Counted from the stretch's first letter, positions 31,609-40,384 are shown. The stretch: DNA of 57,845 nucleotides from CAZJRQ01 sp964548535 (GCA_964548535.1 CAZJRQ010000014.1:1-57845), one strand, 5' to 3'. Notes: a model not told the origin generated them from the sequence alone. A program made the numbers and translations.

Positions 31609-32685
31609 GTGTATGAAATCCCAAAAATTTTAATTGTGGACGATTTACCTGACCATATTGCGTTTGCTGGCTCTATATTGAAGGATAGGGGCTATAAGAT
31701 TTTTGCAGCGACTAGTGGTGAAAAGGCGTTAAAGTTCTTAGAAGAAAAGCTGCCTGATTTGATTGTTTTAGATATAAACATGGACGGAATCACTGGCTTT
31801 GAGGTATGCAAGATTATAAAAGAAAACCCTAGAACTAAGGATATTCCTGTTATATTTTTGACGGCTGAAAATAGTCCTCAAAAAATCAAGCAGGGGTTTG
31901 AAATTGGCTGCTGTGACTATGTTCAAAAGCCATTTGTGCGTGATGAATATATTGCTCGAATTGAAACTCACCTTAGTATATCACGTCACAACAAGGAAAT
32001 GGCTGCTGCGTATAATGAGCTGAATTTATTTTGCTCCGCAGTTTCGCATGATTTAAAAGCACCGCTTAATGTAATAAATATGCTTATCGAAACTTTGAAA
32101 AATGAGTTGGGTGATAATCAAACTGGCGAGATTGATAAAATTACTGGGATGATTCAGGATAAATCTAACTCACTAACGAAGATGATTGAGCGCTTGCTTG
32201 AATTTTCTAAGATGTGCAACATTACTCCGCATTTTGAGATTCTTAATTTAGTGGATATTATTAATGATATTTTCAGCGAATTTAAGTCGCTTGAGCCAAG
32301 GCGTTCGGTTACTTTAATATGCGGCACATTACCCGAAATTACAGGTGATAGGGTACTCGTAAATATGATGCTTAAAAATATTATCAATAATTCTTTTAAG
32401 TTTACACGCAAAAAAAGAAATGCAGTTATTAATGTTTCGAGCTATGAGGCTGGATCGTTTACAGCTATATCTATAAAGGATAATGGAGCGGGTTTTGACA
32501 TGGAATATTCTCATAAGTTATTCGGGATTTTTCAGAGACTTCATGAGCAAGATGAATTTGAGGGTAGTGGAGTCGGACTTGCACTAATTGATAGAATTAT
32601 GAAACGTCATGGCGGAAAGGTTACTATTACAGGTGAGGTTGATAAAGGAGCAGAGATAACGCTTTTTTTTGCAAATAACAAATAA
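31609..32685 (+). CDS. receiver-histidine kinase fusion protein
   Basis: GTG 31609 with AAAGGAA; 358 residues, no membrane segment. The N-terminal receiver (1-120) has DD11-12, phosphoacceptor Asp55 in LIVLDINMDG and Lys in YVQKPFV. HisKA follows with His147 in SAVSHDLKAPLN, then HATPase with the MLKNIINNSFKFT N box, IKDNGAGFD and EGSGVGLALIDRI. A cytosolic receiver-kinase is controlled by phosphorylation from another kinase rather than by its own sensor. Co-transcription with urtABCDE suggests cross-talk with the hybrid kinase and AraC regulator upstream, forming a phosphorelay around urea import. The downstream acceptor is unknown. Confidence 0.9.
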   Translation: MYEIPKILIVDDLPDHIAFAGSILKDRGYKIFAATSGEKALKFLEEKLPDLIVLDINMDGITGFEVCKIIKENPRTKDIPVIFLTAENSPQKIKQGFEIGCCDYVQKPFVRDEYIARIETHLSISRHNKEMAAAYNELNLFCSAVSHDLKAPLNVINMLIETLKNELGDNQTGEIDKITGMIQDKSNSLTKMIERLLEFSKMCNITPHFEILNLVDIINDIFSEFKSLEPRRSVTLICGTLPEITGDRVLVNMMLKNIINNSFKFTRKKRNAVINVSSYEAGSFTAISIKDNGAGFDMEYSHKLFGIFQRLHEQDEFEGSGVGLALIDRIMKRHGGKVTITGEVDKGAEITLFFANNK

Positions 32686-32710
32686 TATATCTAATGTTTA
32701 TTAAAAAGCA

Positions 32711-32755
32711 AAACAAGCCGCAAATTTTATTATAGATTTGTGGCTTGTTTTTATA
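32711..32755 (+). terminator. terminator of the urt operon
   Basis: AACAAGCC.CAAAT / ATTTG.GGCTTGTT stem with a TTTTTAT tail, about 25 bp after the kinase stop. Confidence 0.85.
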
Positions 32756-32843
32756 CAAATTAAAAGAAACACACTTGAAATTTTGGTATATATATGCTAC
32801 TATTACAATTATATAATATAAATAGAAATGACGGGTGATTTGT

Positions 32844-33776
32844 GTGATTAAATATTTGTTTGATACTAATCGTGGCAAATTGAGAAGTGCGGAAGATACT
32901 TGTGCAGATGACCAATTCCAAAAGGAGGTTCAGGAAGTTTTATTGTTAAATTCTGAGGAGTTTGAAAGTTTAAATGGAACTTATAAATTCAAAATCAATT
33001 TGCAAAAGAGCATGGAGGCTATTCAATATTGCAAGATTGAAATGTTTAGCAGTGTAATTCAGGGTACTATGAAAATTCCTAAACAAGTAGATGAAGACGA
33101 GGCAATTAGTTTTGGATTTTACATTGATGAGAACAGATTGCTGATAATTGATGATGAAGAAAATATTGGAACTTTATTGAACAAAATGAAGGAATATACA
33201 TATGGAACAAGTTCATTAACGCAGTTTGTTCGAGTGTTTTTTGAAACGCTTTTGGATAACGATGTTTTTTACTTGCAGCAGCTTGAAAATAGATTTAGTG
33301 ATTGGGAAGGCGAATTGTTAGATTCTGTTGCTGAAAACTTCAATGAAACAATGATTGATTACAGAAAAAAGATTTTGTCACTACATTCATATTACGAACA
33401 GTTGATTGATATTGGTGAATTCATGCAGGAAAATTTCATGCAGGTGTTGTCCAGTGACGAGTGCACATCATGGCAGTTTTATACAAACAGGGTGTCAAGA
33501 CTTCATGACCACGTTGAAAAGCTTAGAGAATATTTATTGCAGATTCGTGATTTATATCATTCTCAAATAGCTATTAAGCAAAATAAGGTGATGAGCTTTT
33601 TAACCATTGTAACCACAATATTTCTACCGTTGACTCTTGTTGCGGGATGGTATGGGATGAACTTTACAGGTATGCCTGAGCTTGGTTGGAAATATGGATA
33701 TCCTGTAATAATCATATTGAGTATTGTGATTATTATCGCGGAGATTATTTATTTTAAAAAGAAAAAAATGCTGTGA
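32844..33776 (+). CDS. CorA-family divalent cation channel
   Basis: GTG 32844 (GGGTG 7 nt upstream) is preferred over the GTG at 32835; about 310 residues. A long acidic cytoplasmic N-domain with helical stalk is followed by two C-terminal helices. The channel motif is YGMNFTG (the GMN signature), after VMSFLTIVTTIFLPLTLVAGW. It imports Mg2+ or related ions as a pentamer. Low conservation outside the GMN region is usual for this family. A terminator stands on both sides, so it is transcribed alone. Confidence 0.9.
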   Translation: MIKYLFDTNRGKLRSAEDTCADDQFQKEVQEVLLLNSEEFESLNGTYKFKINLQKSMEAIQYCKIEMFSSVIQGTMKIPKQVDEDEAISFGFYIDENRLLIIDDEENIGTLLNKMKEYTYGTSSLTQFVRVFFETLLDNDVFYLQQLENRFSDWEGELLDSVAENFNETMIDYRKKILSLHSYYEQLIDIGEFMQENFMQVLSSDECTSWQFYTNRVSRLHDHVEKLREYLLQIRDLYHSQIAIKQNKVMSFLTIVTTIFLPLTLVAGWYGMNFTGMPELGWKYGYPVIIILSIVIIIAEIIYFKKKKML

Positions 33777-33810
33777 CTATAACGGATATAGTTTTATATT
33801 TTGCATTAAA

Positions 33811-33847
33811 AAGTTGAGTAACTAAAAATGTTACTCAACTTTTTTAT
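33811..33847 (+). terminator. terminator after the CorA-like gene
   Basis: AAGTTGAGTAAC / GTTACTCAACTT perfect stem with a 6-nt loop and a T tract. Confidence 0.85.
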
Positions 33848-33910
33848 TATGTATTGAATTTTTATTAGATTTGTGTTATAATTTTTAAAAATAATAAGGG
33901 AGTATATGCT

Positions 33911-34642
33911 ATGGGGATATTAAGATTTGAAAATGTGACAAAGAAATTCGAAGATAATATCGCGCTAGATTTGTTGTCATTTGATGTGCCTGAAAATAAA
34001 ATTGTTGGGCTAATTGGTGCAAATGGTGCAGGCAAATCAACGTCTATGCGTCATGCAATAAGATATCTAAAGCCAGATAGCGGTAGCATATTATATAGAG
34101 ATGATGACATCTACTCGCTGTCAAATAAGTCGTTTCCAATTTCATATATTCCCGATAATCCTATATTTTATGAGGAACTGACAGTTAGAGAACATTTAGA
34201 GTTTATAGGTGCAATGTATAAAACTAACTGTAAAATTGATACATTGGTAGAGCAGTTTGAGATGAAAAAGCATATTGACAAAGTCCCTTCTCAGCTTTCA
34301 AAAGGAACAAAACAAAAGCTTATGATTATGTGCGGGCTTTTAAGGCAGTATGAGCTTTTGATTGCTGATGAACCATTCACAGGGCTTGACCCTCGACAGA
34401 TAAGGGTTTTGAAAGATGTGTTTTTAGAACAAAGAAAATTAGGTAAGACTGTACTTTTATCTACGCATCTTTTGAACATGATTGAAAACATTTGCGATTA
34501 TTATATTATGATAGATAATGGTCAGTTGTTGGCTCAGGGTAGTTTGGAAGATTTGATAAATAAAGGTAAGTTTGAGACTCTTGAAGATATTTACTTGCAT
34601 TTTTCAGATGATGAAAATGATGCTGACGACCAACAGGAGTGA
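33911..34642 (+). CDS. ABC transporter ATP-binding protein (EcsA-like)
   Basis: 243 residues with AAGGGAG upstream. Walker A GANGAGKST (about 37-45), PDNPIFYEELTVREHLEFIGAMY as in EcsA-type proteins, signature LSKGTKQKLMIMCGLL, Walker B LLIADEPFTGLDP and STHLLNMIEN. The acidic C-terminus (DDENDADDQQE) is distinctive. It overlaps the next gene region by 4 nt with the permease start just after. The pair probably forms an exporter similar to EcsAB, which influences secretion and envelope functions in Bacillus; the substrate is unknown. Confidence 0.88.
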   Translation: MGILRFENVTKKFEDNIALDLLSFDVPENKIVGLIGANGAGKSTSMRHAIRYLKPDSGSILYRDDDIYSLSNKSFPISYIPDNPIFYEELTVREHLEFIGAMYKTNCKIDTLVEQFEMKKHIDKVPSQLSKGTKQKLMIMCGLLRQYELLIADEPFTGLDPRQIRVLKDVFLEQRKLGKTVLLSTHLLNMIENICDYYIMIDNGQLLAQGSLEDLINKGKFETLEDIYLHFSDDENDADDQQE

Positions 34643-34644
34643 TT

Positions 34645-35898
34645 ATGTTTAGATATTTACTTAAGCAGCCTTGTCGAGAGTTTAAAGCCTTTTTGATAAA
34701 TCAAATAATAGGATTTATAACGATTGGTATATTTCTAGTTGGCTTTATTTTTGCAGTTTTGGAAGGATTAAAATCAAGCGAGTTTATTATAAATGACAAT
34801 ATATTTAAAATAGGCATTGGGTTGGTTTTTTATAAACTTGGAACAATTCTTTTCATGAAAGATCCGCCGTTTAAAATGCACCCTGCAAGCATTCAATATT
34901 TTTATAATTCGGCTCAGTTTTCAAAAATTAAGGCTATGGTTCTCATTAAGAAAATGGCAATTAAGCTTATAGTTTCTGTTGCTTTTTGCTTGATTATTTA
35001 TCAGTTGGAGTTTTCGGTAAGTATGATTCTTGCGACGTTTTCTCTATTTTTATATCTTGCTGTTTGTTCATTTATTAGGTGGATAAAATATAATAAAAAA
35101 AGTGCTGGGATTGTTTCTTTATTTTATATAGTTTCTAGCATTTTGTTTGTTCTTTATTTTGTATGGCAGCAAATTTTAGCTTTGTTTTTTTTAATGATTA
35201 TGCTTATTTTTATAATCATTTATTCAAACCAAATGTTGATAGATATTGGTGCTTATTATGATGATGCTGCTTATGCACAAAAAATGAATCACGCAGGAAT
35301 ACATAATAATATGGCACAAATGCAGCAGCTGACAGACGAACATTTATCAAACAAAAGACACAAAGTGAAGATATATGATTTGAAAATTTTCAAGAGAAAA
35401 CCACTAGTTGCAAAAGCAATTATTGAAACAATGCGAATGAGTACGCAATTTGTTATAATACTATTAGTTTTATCAGCGTTCGCAATTGTTTTAAATACAA
35501 CGTCGATATTTATAAACGTTCCTTTTTTAGGGGATAAGGTGTTTGTGAAAATTGCCGGAGGATATTGTGTTGGTATGCTCTTGTGTGCAATAAAGCAAAT
35601 TTATGTAAAACAAATCTTGTCGATTTGCGACAAGCAAAAACAGGGTGTTTTCATTCCGTATTCGTTTAGCGATATATCAAAAAGCTACGGTTCAATATGT
35701 ATACTTATCACCTTTTTCATATTGATGATATTTTCTATTTTGTTAAGCACAAGCATTATAAAAGTAATATTAGCAATTGTTTTGAGCAGTGCTATTATGA
35801 TTTTTTCATTGGTATCAATAGATAATCAAAAGTACTATAAAACTAAAGACACTATGTCAAGTTGTGCATTAATAGTAGTTTCGCTGCTATTGTTCTAG
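34645..35898 (+). CDS. ABC transporter permease (EcsB-like)
   Basis: ATG 34645 lies after GGAG (an in-frame GTG at 34639 overlaps the ATPase stop); 417 residues. About ten hydrophobic helices in pairs (around 20-65, 100-195, 260-320, 340-415) are separated by a cytoplasmic stretch of ~60 residues (HNNMAQMQQLTDEHLSNKRHKVKIYDLKIFKR). Topology and partner fit an EcsB-type ABC membrane subunit. No clear substrate clue. A bidirectional terminator follows. Confidence 0.78.
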   Translation: MFRYLLKQPCREFKAFLINQIIGFITIGIFLVGFIFAVLEGLKSSEFIINDNIFKIGIGLVFYKLGTILFMKDPPFKMHPASIQYFYNSAQFSKIKAMVLIKKMAIKLIVSVAFCLIIYQLEFSVSMILATFSLFLYLAVCSFIRWIKYNKKSAGIVSLFYIVSSILFVLYFVWQQILALFFLMIMLIFIIIYSNQMLIDIGAYYDDAAYAQKMNHAGIHNNMAQMQQLTDEHLSNKRHKVKIYDLKIFKRKPLVAKAIIETMRMSTQFVIILLVLSAFAIVLNTTSIFINVPFLGDKVFVKIAGGYCVGMLLCAIKQIYVKQILSICDKQKQGVFIPYSFSDISKSYGSICILITFFILMIFSILLSTSIIKVILAIVLSSAIMIFSLVSIDNQKYYKTKDTMSSCALIVVSLLLF

Positions 35899-35908
35899 AT
35901 ATTTCATA

Positions 35909-35948
35909 CAAAAAAGACGTTTTCAATTTAAGAAAACGTCTTTTAATA
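35909..35948. terminator. bidirectional terminator
   Basis: AAAAGACGTTTTC / GAAAACGTCTTTT perfect 13-bp stem with A and T tracts on either side. It serves the convergent EcsB-like (+) and metal exporter (-) genes. Confidence 0.85.
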
Positions 35949-35961
35949 TATTGGTAAAAGT

Positions 35962-36807
35962 CTAGGCAATTATATTTATTATTACGCCTGAAAGTACAGC
36001 GACAAAATACAAAATACCGACAATTGCGAAGTTTTGCTTGTAGTTCTTGTTTGTCTTAAACAGTACAACTAAGCCGAGTCCTGCACCTGTGGAAAGTCCA
36101 GCAATTGCTGAACCAAATGACACAATTCCTCCAATGTACAGCTGAGTGATTACTACTGAAGCTGCACAGTTAGGAATAAATCCAAATAGAGCAGTGACAA
36201 AAGGCTGGAATGTTGAATTTGTCATCATAATTCGGCTGAGGTTTTCTTCGCCAGCAAATTCGATTGCAAAACCTAAAACAAGGTTTACAATTAAAATGAA
36301 AATTGCAATGTTAATAGTGTGCTTTATTGCAGAGCGGACGATGCCGTGATGTTCACAATCACAATTTGCATGCTCACAGATTTCTTTGAAAGGCGGTTGC
36401 GTTTGAGTTTTTTTCATCATCTTTAAAGCCAAGTCAACTAAAATACCAGCTACAATTGCTATTAGAGTTTTTATAAGTATGAAACTCCACAAATCACCGA
36501 TTTTTTCAGGGTTCGCAATTAACATTGGAATTGCCTCGTCACTAGTTGAGATGAAAACTGCAACTAAAGTTCCAACCGAAATTAGCCTTCCTGAAAACAG
36601 ATTTGCAGCAGCAACTGAAAATCCGCATTGTGGAACAATTCCTAGCAAAGCACCTCCAATTGCTCCTAAAGGGCCCATTTTCTGCAGCCTGTCTGCAAGC
36701 TTGTTGCTTGAGTTATGTTCCATATATTCTATTAAAAGATAAACACCAAATAGAAAAGGTAAAGTTTTCAAGGTGTCTAAAAGAGCGTCAAGTAAAATAT
36801 CTAACAA
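35962..36807 (-). CDS. putative heavy-metal/manganese exporter (ArsP_2-like, PF11449 type)
   Basis: TTG 36807 with GGAGG 7 nt upstream; 281 residues, about eight to ten helices. Two internally similar halves each carry a conserved motif: GIVPQCGFSVAAANLFSGRLIS.GT and GFIPNCAASVVITQLYIGGIVSFGSA. The repeated P-x-C element is the hallmark of the putative 10-helix metal exporter family annotated as manganese transporter or arsenic efflux protein. A cytoplasmic Cys/His loop (CEHANCDCEHH) between the halves could bind metal. It has its own promoter and is transcribed alone. No yybP-ykoY riboswitch was recognised upstream. Confidence 0.82.
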   Translation of the reverse strand: MLDILLDALLDTLKTLPFLFGVYLLIEYMEHNSSNKLADRLQKMGPLGAIGGALLGIVPQCGFSVAAANLFSGRLISVGTLVAVFISTSDEAIPMLIANPEKIGDLWSFILIKTLIAIVAGILVDLALKMMKKTQTQPPFKEICEHANCDCEHHGIVRSAIKHTINIAIFILIVNLVLGFAIEFAGEENLSRIMMTNSTFQPFVTALFGFIPNCAASVVITQLYIGGIVSFGSAIAGLSTGAGLGLVVLFKTNKNYKQNFAIVGILYFVAVLSGVIINIIA

Positions 36808-36855
36808 AATAAACCTCCTGGATTTTTAAATTCTAATTATAAAATCAACTAAATA

Positions 36856-36884
36856 ATTATACAATACAATTTTAAAAAGGTCAA
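36856..36884 (-). promoter_or_regulatory. promoter of the metal exporter gene
   Basis: Minus strand TTGACC (36884-36879), 17-bp spacer, TATAAT (36861-36856). Confidence 0.75.
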
Positions 36885-36984
36885 TAGCTTAATCTTGATT
36901 ATATATTTATTTATAATATTTTGCAGGGTATTTTTAACTTATATATCGATATGAAAGAATTATTTTGCTTTTTGCATAATTTTT

Positions 36985-37027
36985 TTTGTAGAAACGGCTT
37001 TTAATTTGTAGAAAAGTATGTTATAAT
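36985..37027 (+). promoter_or_regulatory. extended -10 promoter with direct repeats before the alarmone synthetase
   Basis: TGTTATAAT (37019-37027) is an extended -10 with a weak -35. TTTGTAGAAA occurs twice (36985-36994 and 37005-37014), 20 bp apart, where an activator could replace the missing -35. The remaining bases of 36808-37112 show only this and the divergent promoter. Confidence 0.5.
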
Positions 37028-37112
37028 ATAAAAGTCAATATTTTTAAAATGTAAATTTGTTTTTAAAATTAAAATATATAATTAAAGCGAGAAATACAAA
37101 ACGAGGTAGAAA

Positions 37113-37805
37113 ATGAACGATATAAATAATAAAGCCAGTGAATTAGAGGCGTTAATGGATACATCTTTGGAAATGGATATTCAAAATTTCATGAACCAAA
37201 TGATGGTTTATAATGCTGGAATTAAAGAGATTAAAACTAAACTTGAAATTTTAGATGAAGAGTTTCAAACAAAATATTCATATAATCCGATTCATCATGT
37301 TGAATCTAGACTGAAAACGGCAAAGAGCATTATGAAAAAAATAAAGCAAAAAGAATTGCCGATTACTATATCAAACGTTAAAAAGAATATTACAGATATT
37401 GCGGGAATACGTGTTATTTGTAATTATATTGATGATATTTATAGAATTGAAGATCTGCTTTTAAATCAGCATGATGTCAAGCTTCTTAGGCGACGAGATT
37501 ATATTCAGGAACCGAAGCCTTCTGGATATCAAAGTTTGCATTTGTTGGTTGAAATTCCAATATTTCTATCTGACGGAATGACTCCAATACCTGTTGAAAT
37601 ACAAATTAGAACTATTGCAATGGACTTTTGGGCGAGCCTTGAGCATAAGCTTAAGTATAAGGCAAACACTGAAGTGGCTGAAGATTTGAGATACAGATTG
37701 AAAATTTGTGCTGAAGCTATTCAAGAACTTGATAATGAAATGCAGGATATTAATAATTGCATTCAAAACAGACACGAAAATGAACAAGTAAATATTAGTT
37801 TTTAG
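37113..37805 (+). CDS. relQ: small alarmone synthetase, GTP pyrophosphokinase (RelQ/YjbM type)
   Basis: 230 residues with a CGAGGT site. Synthetase domain only: YNPIHHVESRLKTAKSIMKKI, DIAGIRVICNYIDDIYRIEDLL, KPSGYQSLHLLVEIPI, and the catalytic EIQIRTIAMDFWASLEHKLKYK. There is no HD hydrolase or regulatory TGS/ACT domain, and the C-terminal helix suits tetramer formation as in RelQ. It makes (p)ppGpp from ATP and GTP/GDP under stress and acts in the cytosol. It is transcribed alone. Confidence 0.9.
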   Translation: MNDINNKASELEALMDTSLEMDIQNFMNQMMVYNAGIKEIKTKLEILDEEFQTKYSYNPIHHVESRLKTAKSIMKKIKQKELPITISNVKKNITDIAGIRVICNYIDDIYRIEDLLLNQHDVKLLRRRDYIQEPKPSGYQSLHLLVEIPIFLSDGMTPIPVEIQIRTIAMDFWASLEHKLKYKANTEVAEDLRYRLKICAEAIQELDNEMQDINNCIQNRHENEQVNISF

Positions 37806-37944
37806 TTTTTAGTATTTAGGTTTAATTTATTTTTGCTTTGTTGTTATATTGTTTAAACAATTACTTCTTGCGTTCTATGTGTAAAATTCTCTGTTTATGC
37901 TATATTTTGCATTGTATATTTGTGCAAGGCTCTAAATATAAAAA

Positions 37945-37979
37945 ATACTATTGACAGCAATTTGTCAATAGTATATAAT
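37945..37979 (+). promoter_or_regulatory. consensus promoter embedded in a 12-bp palindrome
   Basis: ATACTATTGACA (37945-37956) and TGTCAATAGTAT (37963-37974) are perfect inverted repeats. The left arm contains TTGACA (37951-37956) and the right arm abuts TATAAT (37974-37979), with a 17-bp spacer. The palindrome covers the whole promoter, the classic layout of a repressor operator. The long AT-rich leader to the AAA gene (37980-38119) shows nothing else. Confidence 0.75.
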
Positions 37980-38119
37980 TAAAATGTTAATGAAAATATA
38001 TAATGTTCATACTTAGATTGTTAAAATAATAATTATATGAACAGGATTAGTATAGTTTTGAACTAATTCTTTTCGTTTTTTTGATTAATAAAAGTCTAAT
38101 GTATATATGGAGGGATTTT

Positions 38120-39625
38120 ATGAATATAAAAGAGGCAAAGGATCAAATACAGAATGCGATTACGGCATATTTGATGAAGGATGAATTTGGAGAATATCGA
38201 ATTCCTATTCACAGACAGCGACCTGTATTTCTATTAGGTGCACCTGGTATTGGTAAAACTGCTATTATGGAGCAGATTGCGCAGGATACGGGAATCAGCC
38301 TTGTTTCGTACTCAATGACGCATCATACTCGTGAGTCTGCTTTGGGTATGCCACAGATTGAAACTCGTAACTATACTGGTATGGATTATAAAATCTCGGA
38401 GTATACAATGAGTGAAATTGTTGCCTCTGTTTATGATACTATTGAGGCTACTGGCATTAAAGAGGGTATTTTGTTCCTCGATGAAATCAACTGCGTAGCT
38501 GATTCTTTGGCTCCTGCTATGCTTCAGTTTTTGCAGTATAAAACATTTGGTAAACATCAGGTTCCACAGGGCTGGGTAGTTTGTACAGCTGGTAACCCTC
38601 CTGAGTATAATAAATCTGTAAATGTGTTCGACGTTGTTACTATGGACCGTTTGAAGAGAGTTGACGTTGAGCCTGAATTTAAGATTTGGAAAGAGTATGC
38701 TTATAAAGGTCAAATACATACAGCAATTGTTTGTTTTCTTGAAACTAATGAGGAAAGCTTCTATAATGTAGGCAGAGCTGTTGAGGGTGAAATTGTTAAC
38801 TTTGTAACTGCCAGAGGTTGGGAAGATTTGTCTGAAATGATGACTCTTTATGAAGAGGGCGGAATTGAAATTGACATAACTTTGCTTGAACAGTATTTGC
38901 AGAATCCTGTTATTGCTGATCGTTTCATGCGTTATTATTCTAAATATGTTGAGTATTACAATCAGTATATGGTTGATGATGTTCTTGACGGTACTGTTAC
39001 AAATGAGATTCTTCAGGCTGCTAAGATTGCAACTGGTGATGAAAAACGTTTGTTGTTCGGAATGATTATTGAGAGTGTTTCTGGTATAATGAAGGAATCG
39101 CTTGAAATGGAAAAAATGCTTAAGGAAATTCATCCTATTTTGCAGGATACAATTGCTAAGCTTAATGCAAACTTCTCAAATCGTGAGGTGCTCAGCCAGC
39201 ATATTATGGCTCAGCAGACTAAGCTTGCTAAGCTAACTAGAGCACAGGTTATTTCTCCTTCTAATAAGAGAGTTATGCACTGGATAATTTATAGCCTAAC
39301 TATTTATATGGATAAAACTACACAGTGCAGAGATAATTATGGTTCTGTTCAAACTGTATTGGCTGAGTTTAGTACTTCAATTAGCCAGCTTAAGTCTATT
39401 ACTAATTCTGCAATTAATAAAATGCAGAATGCGTTTACTTTTGTTGAGGCTGTGTATGGTGACGGAAATGAAGTTAAGTTTTTGTATAATGAATTAAAGC
39501 AAAATTATCATTCAAGAAACTTTATGAATAAGTTTGGTTTCCAAAATTATGTTGGCGGAGAAGTTCCTCCTACTGATTTTTCACCTATCGATGTGTTAAA
39601 GCTAAATCCTAATCTTAGACAATAA
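38120..39625 (+). CDS. MoxR-like AAA ATPase
   Basis: ATG 38120 follows GGAGGG by 7 nt; 501 residues (an upstream ATG at 38081 is rejected). Walker A GAPGIGKTA (about 40-48), Walker B GILFLDEINCV (~112-122), sensor region VCTAGNPPEYNKSVNVFD and DRLKRVDVEPEF, as in MoxR/RavA-type AAA proteins that remodel or activate partners. A ~250-residue helical C-terminal extension follows. MoxR genes usually neighbour a VWA-domain gene; none is present here. Expression may be controlled by the palindromic promoter upstream. Confidence 0.85.
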   Translation: MNIKEAKDQIQNAITAYLMKDEFGEYRIPIHRQRPVFLLGAPGIGKTAIMEQIAQDTGISLVSYSMTHHTRESALGMPQIETRNYTGMDYKISEYTMSEIVASVYDTIEATGIKEGILFLDEINCVADSLAPAMLQFLQYKTFGKHQVPQGWVVCTAGNPPEYNKSVNVFDVVTMDRLKRVDVEPEFKIWKEYAYKGQIHTAIVCFLETNEESFYNVGRAVEGEIVNFVTARGWEDLSEMMTLYEEGGIEIDITLLEQYLQNPVIADRFMRYYSKYVEYYNQYMVDDVLDGTVTNEILQAAKIATGDEKRLLFGMIIESVSGIMKESLEMEKMLKEIHPILQDTIAKLNANFSNREVLSQHIMAQQTKLAKLTRAQVISPSNKRVMHWIIYSLTIYMDKTTQCRDNYGSVQTVLAEFSTSISQLKSITNSAINKMQNAFTFVEAVYGDGNEVKFLYNELKQNYHSRNFMNKFGFQNYVGGEVPPTDFSPIDVLKLNPNLRQ

Positions 39626-39659
39626 TTTTTATAAATAAAAAATATTTTTCAAAAAACAC

Positions 39660-39688
39660 TTGACAAAGTGGGAAAGATAATGTATACT
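39660..39688 (+). promoter_or_regulatory. promoter of infC-rpmI-rplT
   Basis: TTGACA (39660-39665), 17-bp spacer, TATACT (39683-39688). Confidence 0.85.
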
Positions 39689-39694
39689 ATATAA

Positions 39695-39842
39695 GAAACA
39701 AAGCAGAGCCTAATCCGTTCTCACCTTAAGCATGCAGTTTGCAGAGTGAAAAGGTTAACATGATTTTTACGATTACGTGATAGTTATGCGGGTACGGATT
39801 TGTTCTGTGCCCGTTTTTATTTTATTTTGGAGGTGCTGTGTC
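39695..39842 (+). ncRNA. L20-type autoregulatory leader with attenuator
   Basis: A ~145-nt leader precedes infC in the usual position of the ribosomal protein L20 leader. It ends in a terminator hairpin (CGGGTAC / GTGCCCG at 39789-39813) followed by TTTTTATTTTATTTT, then the GGAGGT of infC. In Firmicutes, L20 binds this kind of leader and promotes termination. I judged it by position and architecture, not by a covariance model. Confidence 0.65.
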
Positions 39843-40361
39843 ATTAGCAACAAAGAACATCAAATTAATGAAGAAATCCGCGATAGAGAACTACGTGTGG
39901 TTGACGTTGATGGAACTCAGTTAGGTATTTTATCTGCAAAGGAAGCTCTCGATATTGCGTTTGAGAAGGATCTAGACCTTGTGAAGATTGCTCCTCAGGC
40001 AACTCCGCCTGTGTGCCGTATAATGGATTACGGTAAGTTCTGTTTTGAGCAATCAAAACGTGAAAAAGAAGCAAAGAAAAATCAAAAAGTTATTGATGTT
40101 AAGGAAGTAAGAATGTCCTCAACCATTGATACTCATGACTTTAATACAAAGGTCAATCAGGCAATTAAATTTCTTAATGGCGGCGACAAGCTTAAGGTTT
40201 CAGTTCGTTTTAGAAAAAGAACTGTTGCTCATCCAGAGTTTGGTGCTGAGCTTTTGAATAAGTTTAAGGATGCTATAACAGAGGTTGGCGTTGTTGACAA
40301 GCCATCTAAGATGGAGGGGCGAAGCTTAGTGATGTTTGTTTCGCCAAAGAATACTAAGTAA
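39843..40361 (+). CDS. infC: translation initiation factor IF-3
   Basis: The start is the rare ATT codon at 39843, 8 nt after GGAGGT (reading I-S-N-K-E-H-Q-I-N-E-E-I); 172 residues, normal for IF-3. N-domain: INEEIRDRELRVVDVDGTQLGILSAKEAL and PPVCRIMDYGKF. Linker KREKEAKKNQ. C-domain: KEVRMSSTIDTHDFNTKVNQAIKFL and LVMFVSPK. IF-3 discriminates against non-canonical starts, and the conserved AUU start of infC lets it repress its own translation. A longer frame opening at 39777 lacks a site and should not be used. First gene of the infC-rpmI-rplT operon. Confidence 0.95.
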   Translation: MSNKEHQINEEIRDRELRVVDVDGTQLGILSAKEALDIAFEKDLDLVKIAPQATPPVCRIMDYGKFCFEQSKREKEAKKNQKVIDVKEVRMSSTIDTHDFNTKVNQAIKFLNGGDKLKVSVRFRKRTVAHPEFGAELLNKFKDAITEVGVVDKPSKMEGRSLVMFVSPKNTK

Positions 40362-40384
40362 ACTGTTTAAGGAGGATAAATTAT

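Noticed and set aside
38312..39133. Long antisense frame (273 codons) inside the MoxR-like gene
   Set aside because: It is a by-product of codon bias on the opposite strand; composition is non-protein-like (Asn/Ile/Phe-rich, no domain) and there is no ribosome-binding site.
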